Positions 58,614 through 64,000 of a stretch of 64,000 nucleotides of DNA are shown here, in pieces. The notes under the pieces were generated by a model. That model saw only the letters and a program-made list of their open reading frames with translations, did not search any database and was not told where the DNA came from. The stretch's first letter is position 1; each line of letters starts with the position of its first letter. Source of the stretch: Shewanella schlegeliana (GTDB taxonomy: Bacteria; Pseudomonadota; Gammaproteobacteria; Enterobacterales; Shewanellaceae); NCBI RefSeq assembly GCF_016765635.1, contig NZ_JAESVD010000003.1:478162-542161 (forward strand), given 5' to 3'. The position numbers were made by a program, and so were the translations under genes.

Positions 58614-59120
58614 ATGAAAGCACAGCTATTACTACTCACAACAGCATCTTTAATGCTCACAAATACTGCATATGCATCCATCGAAACCCAGTTAGCCAAA
58701 TGCTCTGCTATAGAAGATAAGCTCGAACGCTTAATTTGTTATGACGCTCTATCTAAAGCCAGTCAGTCTCATAGCACAGCCACAAAATCGCTCCCTAAGG
58801 CTGAAACTGTTGCCGTTGCCGCTTCTAGCACTGCGGTAGTCTCTACAACGAGCAAGCCTCAAGATGAATTTGGTAAAGTTAAAAAGAGCCAAGACGAGGA
58901 GCTCAGTAAGATCTACTTAGACGTGAGCAAGGTTTCTAAAGATCCCTACGGTGCACTAAAAATCCAATTTAGTAATGGTCAAGTCTGGAAGCAAACTGAC
59001 AGTCGCTCATATAGATTAAAGGCAGGGCAAAGCGTCTATATTGAAAAAGCCGCACTTGGCTCCTTCATGCTAGGTATAGATGATCGCAACACAACCATTA
59101 GAGTAAAGCGTTTAAAGTAA
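58614..59120 (+). CDS. Small secreted protein of unknown function
   Basis: A 168-residue protein with a signal peptide ending AYA (about residue 20). A conserved-looking short motif with two cysteines (LAKCSAIEDKLERLICYDAL, about 27-46) follows, then a Ser/Thr/Ala-rich linker and a compact C-terminal domain (about 85-168). The cysteine motif occurs in several small proteobacterial secreted proteins, but I cannot name a function. I use the ATG at 58614. A TTG three bases earlier has nearly the same ribosome binding site distance. The stop overlaps the tatD start. Confidence 0.75.
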   Translation: MKAQLLLLTTASLMLTNTAYASIETQLAKCSAIEDKLERLICYDALSKASQSHSTATKSLPKAETVAVAASSTAVVSTTSKPQDEFGKVKKSQDEELSKIYLDVSKVSKDPYGALKIQFSNGQVWKQTDSRSYRLKAGQSVYIEKAALGSFMLGIDDRNTTIRVKRLK

Positions 59121-59914
59121 TGCCCAAGTATATGGATATAGCCGTCAACTTGATTGGTAGCTCGCTCGAAAAAGATATTCACCGTGTCATTGAAGATGCT
59201 GCTGCGCAGTCGGTCACTTCAATGGTCGTTATTGGTAGTCACCTAGAAGAGAGTCAGCAAGCGATTAGCCTGTGTGAGCAATTTCCTCACCAGCTTTATT
59301 GTACCGCAGGCGTTCATCCTCATCATGCAAGTGAATGGCAAACAGATAGTGCAGCTCGGATACGCAGCTTAACCCAATCTTTTTGCGTCCTGGCCATAGG
59401 TGAATGCGGTTTAGATTACAATCGAGACTTCTCCCCTCGAGAGATGCAACGCAAGGCCTTCGCAGAACAACTTGATCTAGCCTGTGAGCTAAAGATGCCG
59501 GTTCTTATGCATGAGCGTGATGCACATGAGGACTTTCTAGCAATCTTAAAAGAGTACCGTTCAGAGCTGCCTGCGGCTCTATTGCATTGCTTTACAGGGA
59601 ATAGACAATCACTAGAAGCTTACATAGAGCAAGACATTTATCTTGGGATCACGGGCTGGGTCTGCGATGAACGCAGAGGGCAAGAACTCGCCTCAATAGT
59701 TCCCTATATTCCTGATGATCGCCTGCTAATTGAAACTGACAGCCCTTACCTCTTACCCAGAAGTATGCGTCCAAAGCCCAAGTCCAGTAAAAATGAGCCT
59801 AAATATCTGCCTTATATCGCTCAATATATTGCCGATCTTAGACAACAGAACATCGATGATTTTTCAGCTGTAACCTATAAAAATAGCCGTACGTTTTTTG
59901 GTTTAGAGTGTTAA
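59120..59914 (+). CDS. tatD: TatD-family metal-dependent hydrolase
   Basis: A 264-residue TIM-barrel nuclease. Family motifs: VHPHHASEW (about residue 65), GECGLDYNRDF (about 94), the His of LMHERDAH (about 130), LHCFTG (about 156) and ETDSPYLLPR (about 205). It matches E. coli TatD along its full length. TatD is a DNase in quality control or repair, not a part of the translocase. The ATG overlaps the previous stop (TAATG). A second ATG four codons later fits the E. coli start equally well. Confidence 0.95.
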   Translation: MPKYMDIAVNLIGSSLEKDIHRVIEDAAAQSVTSMVVIGSHLEESQQAISLCEQFPHQLYCTAGVHPHHASEWQTDSAARIRSLTQSFCVLAIGECGLDYNRDFSPREMQRKAFAEQLDLACELKMPVLMHERDAHEDFLAILKEYRSELPAALLHCFTGNRQSLEAYIEQDIYLGITGWVCDERRGQELASIVPYIPDDRLLIETDSPYLLPRSMRPKPKSSKNEPKYLPYIAQYIADLRQQNIDDFSAVTYKNSRTFFGLEC

Positions 59915-61785
59915 TGCGGATTCTGTACCAACTGCTAATTTTAGTACTGCTGTTCTTTACTGCCTATAGTGCGGCTCAAGACCCCCTCTTTATTGAAGAG
60001 CATACAGCGGATGAAATTCCACTCACGTCAAAGCTATACATTACTCAGTTCGATGATGCTTCCAGCCTAGAGCAGGTCGAGGCAGTGTCGCCTCAGAAAT
60101 GGCAAGAGTATAACCCGAAAGCGATGAGAGGCATTGCTAAAAGTGACTACTGGGTTAGGTTTTCGTTAGCTCATAAAGCGAGTGTTCCAAGGGAGCTGAT
60201 CTTATCATTCGACAATCCACATCTCGATTATATTGAGTTCTATCACTTTAACGGCTCAACACTGCTTAACCAATTTCAGGTTGGCGATAGTTTTCCTTTT
60301 AGCAAAAGACCAATTTTAAGTACCCAATTGCTGTACTCATTTAACAGTAAGCAACAAGATACGCATCACTTCTACTTACGAGTTGAGACTTCTGGAACAT
60401 CCAATTTACCGATAACCTTGTGGAGTAGCGATGCTTACTACCAAGATGCAGAGCGACACTCCATTTTGTATGGCTTTCAAATTGGTGTATTAATGGCTAT
60501 AGGGATCTTTAGCTTATTAATTGCGGTAATATCACACTCATTAAGCTATAGCTATTATGCGGGCTACGTCCTATCCATTACACTTTTTGTAGCTAGCCTA
60601 CATGGGCTCGCATTTAGGTTTATCTGGCCAGAGTGGCCACGCATGCAAGAGTTTGCTTTGCCTGCACTGCTAAGCCTTTCGATGATGTTTGCCTTTTTGT
60701 TTTCTGAAAAGGTCATGCGCCTTAAATATCACAATCAAGCCATGCTAAGGCTCTGCCGAGTCAGTGCCGCCATGTCTGTATTGCTGCTTCTCATTGGACT
60801 GCCACTCGACTACTCAACTGCATTAAACCTCAATGTTTATGCCGTAATGTTATCCAGCATAATGTTAATGTACATGTCACTAGCCCAAGCTTTCAAAGGC
60901 AATAAATTAGCCAAGCTTTTTGCCATTGGATGGGCTGGTATGATGTTAGGTGCATTGTTGTCTGGCGCTATCTATCTAGGTTTACTTCACTGGGATCTGC
61001 AAGCTAAAACTCCCTTTATGGTAGGGCTAAGCATCGAAGTCATTTTTATGGCTGCCCTACTGGCAATTCGCTACAACGATGAACGTCTAGCGAAGTTACA
61101 GATACAACAAGATGCACTGCTTCAGGCCAAGAAGGCTAAAGAGGTCAAAGAAGAGGCACTTCACATTGAGGCCAGGAGTAGCGAGAAGCTAGCGAAAATG
61201 GTTCAAGAAAGAACCTTAGAGTTGGAGATCGCCCTAAGGGAACTTAATGAAGCAAATCAAAAGCTCACCGAACAGACAAGAATCGATAGCCTTACTGGCG
61301 TTAAAAATCGCGCATCATTCGATAAACGGATTCGAGCCGAGGGGCGAATTAGCCGACGACAACAGACCCCCCTGTCTATTTTAATGCTTGATATCGATCG
61401 CTTTAAACTCATTAATGATTCCTATGGACACCTCGCTGGTGACCAAGCACTACGTGCTATCGCCGACGAATTAAAACAAATTTTAAAGCGACCAACCGAT
61501 CTAGTGTCACGTTTTGGGGGGGAGGAGTTTGCTATTATATTACCCAACACTGATAAGATAGGTGCGCAGCAAGTCGCTGAGACGATAAGAAAAGTTATCA
61601 GCAAACTACCTATTAGTTGGGGCGGGAACAGGATCCGCCTGACAGTTAGTATTGGGGTGATCAGTGAAATTGTCACCTCTGAAGAACACACAACTTTATT
61701 ATTAGAACAAGCAGATAAAGCACTTTATCAAGCAAAGAATGACGGGCGTAATCAAGTCAAATTATACAGCCCTGATCAAGATTAA
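59914..61785 (+). CDS. Membrane diguanylate cyclase with 7TMR-DISM sensor
   Basis: A protein of about 624 residues. A signal peptide is followed by a periplasmic 7TMR-DISMED2-type domain (about residues 25-165), seven membrane segments (about 185-390), a coiled coil (about 395-455) and a C-terminal GGDEF domain (about 460-620). The active site is GGEEF with RFGG, and the substrate motif DSLTGVKNRASFD is intact, so c-di-GMP synthesis is expected. No RxxD inhibitory site is plain. The ATG at 59914 overlaps the tatD stop by one base. The ligand of the sensor is probably a small molecule or carbohydrate, by analogy. Confidence 0.92.
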   Translation: MRILYQLLILVLLFFTAYSAAQDPLFIEEHTADEIPLTSKLYITQFDDASSLEQVEAVSPQKWQEYNPKAMRGIAKSDYWVRFSLAHKASVPRELILSFDNPHLDYIEFYHFNGSTLLNQFQVGDSFPFSKRPILSTQLLYSFNSKQQDTHHFYLRVETSGTSNLPITLWSSDAYYQDAERHSILYGFQIGVLMAIGIFSLLIAVISHSLSYSYYAGYVLSITLFVASLHGLAFRFIWPEWPRMQEFALPALLSLSMMFAFLFSEKVMRLKYHNQAMLRLCRVSAAMSVLLLLIGLPLDYSTALNLNVYAVMLSSIMLMYMSLAQAFKGNKLAKLFAIGWAGMMLGALLSGAIYLGLLHWDLQAKTPFMVGLSIEVIFMAALLAIRYNDERLAKLQIQQDALLQAKKAKEVKEEALHIEARSSEKLAKMVQERTLELEIALRELNEANQKLTEQTRIDSLTGVKNRASFDKRIRAEGRISRRQQTPLSILMLDIDRFKLINDSYGHLAGDQALRAIADELKQILKRPTDLVSRFGGEEFAIILPNTDKIGAQQVAETIRKVISKLPISWGGNRIRLTVSIGVISEIVTSEEHTTLLLEQADKALYQAKNDGRNQVKLYSPDQD

Positions 61786-62820
<1,035 letters not shown>

Positions 62821-62851
62821 ACACTTCTAATTAAAAACCATATTACCTAAT

Positions 62852-62878
62852 AGGCCAGAGCAATGCTCTGGCCTTTTT
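62852..62878 (+). terminator. Intrinsic terminator after hemB
   Basis: Arms AGGCCAGAGC and GCTCTGGCCT with a three-base loop, followed by TTTT. Confidence 0.92.
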
Positions 62879-63167
62879 ATTCCTGCTAGCAAGCCTTTAC
62901 ACCTATCTATAGCAATTAGTGCTTATACGAAGATAGCAGCGCTTCTAGCCATACTCTTCAACCACAACAACCCTCAACCTGTACTCATCATCGAACAAAG
63001 CCCTACTCCCCATGAGTGCCTAGCCTCTTAGATGCTCTCTCAAAGGTGTGGTAAGTCTTTTTTAACGATGGATATGGGAGAGATTATTGTCATAAACAGA
63101 TGCCGACAGCTTTTATTGAAATAGCCAAGAAGCAGTTGCGTTAAAGATTTTACAAACGCCCAAACGC

Positions 63168-63320
63168 AAATCCTCTCCTATGCCATCCATGGCATTCAAG
63201 GATAAGTACTTCCTGTACAAATCCTCTCCTACGCCATCCATGCCATTCAAGAATAAGTACTTCCTGTACAAATCCTCTCCTACGCCATCCATGGCATTCA
63301 AGGATAAGTACTTCCTGTAC
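63168..63320. repeat. Three tandem 51-bp repeats with internal palindromes
   Basis: Copies at 63168-63218, 63219-63269 and 63270-63320 are almost identical. Each contains the palindromes GCCATCCATGGC (one base changed in copy 2) and GTACTTCCTGTAC. The 51-base period is a multiple of three, so both strands stay open as 17-residue repeats by chance. There are no spacers, so it is not a CRISPR array. Position, next to the rrn terminators, suggests an intergenic repeat element. Confidence 0.93.
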
Positions 63321-63363
63321 AAAAAAGCCACCTACTCTTATCACATAAAGAGGGGTGGCTTCT
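63321..63363 (-). terminator. Second terminator of the rRNA operon
   Basis: The hairpin AAAGCCACC..CTCTT / AAGAG..GGTGGCTT is followed on the minus strand by TTTTTT. It directly borders the last 51-bp repeat and backs up the terminator at 63411-63440. Confidence 0.75.
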
Positions 63364-63410
63364 TCACTGTTAAATTTTGAGTGAGTCTGGAAATGACAAA
63401 TTCCAAACGT

Positions 63411-63440
63411 AAAAAAGCCCGCTACATCGTAGCGGGCTTT
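63411..63440 (-). terminator. Terminator of the rRNA operon
   Basis: Arms AAAGCCCGCTAC and GTAGCGGGCTTT with the loop ATC, followed on the minus strand by TTTTTT, immediately downstream of the distal 5S gene. Confidence 0.93.
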
Positions 63441-63452
63441 CTTGTATTTAGC

Positions 63453-63569
63453 GCCTGGAAATGACCTACTCTCACATGGGGAGACCCCACACTACCATCG
63501 GCGATACTGTGTTTCACTTCTGAGTTCGGAATGGATTCAGGTGGGACCACAGCTCTATGGTTTCCAGAC
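63453..63569 (-). rRNA. rrf: 5S ribosomal RNA (distal copy)
   Basis: A 117-base 5S gene on the minus strand that starts TGTCTGGAAACC-like and ends TTTCCAGGC, with the two ends pairing as helix I. The conserved CCGAACTCAGAAGTGAAAC segment is present. The copy at 63733-63849 is identical over its length. It comes after tRNA-Thr. Confidence 0.96.
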
Positions 63570-63585
63570 AAATTCTTTTAAATCA

Positions 63586-63661
<76 letters not shown>

Positions 63662-63732
63662 AAATATCTTTATATTAAATCGACTTACGCTTTGTCTGCG
63701 ATTTAACACTACTCTATACGAGTAAAATTAGC

Positions 63733-63849
63733 GCCTGGAAATGACCTACTCTCACATGGGGAGACCCCACACTACCATCGGCGATACTGTGTTTCACTTC
63801 TGAGTTCGGAATGGATTCAGGTGGGACCACAGCTCTATGGTTTCCAGAC
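63733..63849 (-). rRNA. rrf: 5S ribosomal RNA (proximal copy)
   Basis: Same 117-base 5S sequence as the distal copy, on the minus strand, about 140 bases downstream of the 23S 3' end. Together with tRNA-Thr and the second 5S it forms the order 23S-5S-tRNA-5S. Confidence 0.97.
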
Positions 63850-63988
63850 AAATTTGGTAAATTTAGAAAGCTGTTACTCGCCTTGGCAAGTAATTGAAAT
63901 TAAGTTTTGAGTCCACACTACATTAAGTGCTTCATTCTAATTTTGTCTTAGAAACATTAGTCTCTCATACAAAACCCATCAGGGTTGT

Positions 63989-64000
63989 ATGGTTAAGCCT
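63989..64000 (-). rRNA. rrl: 3' end of 23S ribosomal RNA, cut by the window edge
   Basis: The last bases on the minus strand read AGGCTTAACCAT, the typical 3' end of 23S rRNA. The rest of the gene lies beyond the right edge. The mature end is approximate. The 139 bases between it and the proximal 5S are the processed spacer. Confidence 0.8.

Larger units (their letters stand above)
62821..63452. other. Intergenic region between hemB and the rrn operon end
   Basis: A 632-bp gap between convergent units. It contains the hemB terminator, about 290 bases in which I see nothing, three 51-bp tandem repeats and two minus-strand terminators of the rRNA operon. Short frames over the repeats encode 17-residue repeats on both strands, but I do not regard them as genes. 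Confidence 0.8.

Noticed and set aside
63168..63320. CRISPR array
   Set aside because: The units are directly joined without variable spacers and no cas genes are present.
63113..63380. Short frames on both strands over the 51-bp repeats with 17-residue repeats
   Set aside because: The frames exist because the period is a multiple of three. No ribosome binding sites, and the region overlaps a terminator. Better explained as non-coding repeats.
63385..63398. Possible remnant of a 5S gene (TCTGGAAATGAC)
   Set aside because: Only about 12 bases match the 5S end, too short to separate from chance.

Overview
The window is chromosomal DNA of a marine gammaproteobacterium, most probably a Shewanella or a close relative. 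The evidence is gene order and protein similarity recalled from memory (mreBCD-maf-rng-yhdP-tldD, a complete MSHA pilus locus between csrD and mreB, ubiE-ubiJ-ubiB-tatABC-tatD-hemB, and an rrn operon ending 5S-tRNA-Thr-5S). No database search was possible. Nearly everything looks like vertically inherited core genome. I see no prophage, transposase, CRISPR array or recognisable defence island.

Layout. Bases 1-4642 (minus strand) hold an export operon: a TolC-like outer membrane protein, an HlyD-like adaptor and two ABC-2 permeases, the last cut by the left edge. Bases 4762-16177 (minus) hold the cell-shape and envelope block mreB-mreC-mreD-maf-rng-yhdP-nitrilase-tldD. Bases 16350-34993 (minus) hold the MSHA type IV pilus locus: mshI, a PilN-like gene, mshJ, mshK, mshL, mshM, mshN, mshE, mshG, mshF, mshB, two tandem mshA-type pilins, then mshC, mshD, mshO, mshP and the very large mshQ. 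csrD (mshH) follows at 35210-37129. Bases 37308-40858 (minus) carry a malic enzyme, a thermonuclease-like secreted protein, rpmE and an orphan FimV-like LysM protein.

From 41 kb most genes are on the plus strand: priA, argS, ftsN, hslVU behind a good sigma-32 type promoter, a DUF971 gene, deoD, an MFS transporter, then rraA, an arginase/HutG-family gene, ubiE-ubiJ-ubiB, tatABC, a small secreted protein, tatD, a membrane diguanylate cyclase and hemB. Two minus-strand genes (a Crp/Fnr regulator and a small YgjV-like membrane protein) interrupt this run. The right end (63.4-64 kb, minus) is the distal end of an rRNA operon: the last bases of 23S, then 5S, tRNA-Thr(GGT), 5S and two terminators, next to three tandem 51-bp palindromic repeats.

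How the parts work together. The pilus locus encodes a full machine: secretin MshL, alignment proteins MshI to MshK, platform MshG, ATPase MshE with two c-di-GMP-binding MshEN motifs, and major and minor pilins. It lies beside the degenerate GGDEF/EAL protein CsrD, and an active-looking diguanylate cyclase is encoded about 22 kb away, so second-messenger control of attachment is the main theme. The most notable details are the two tandem major pilins separated from mshC by a terminator and a palindromic element, the amplified Ala/Lys/Thr repeats in MshN, the PA14 domain in MshQ, the 51-bp triplicate repeat beside the rrn operon, a possible structured leader before the YgjV-like gene, and an export operon with no ATPase in view.
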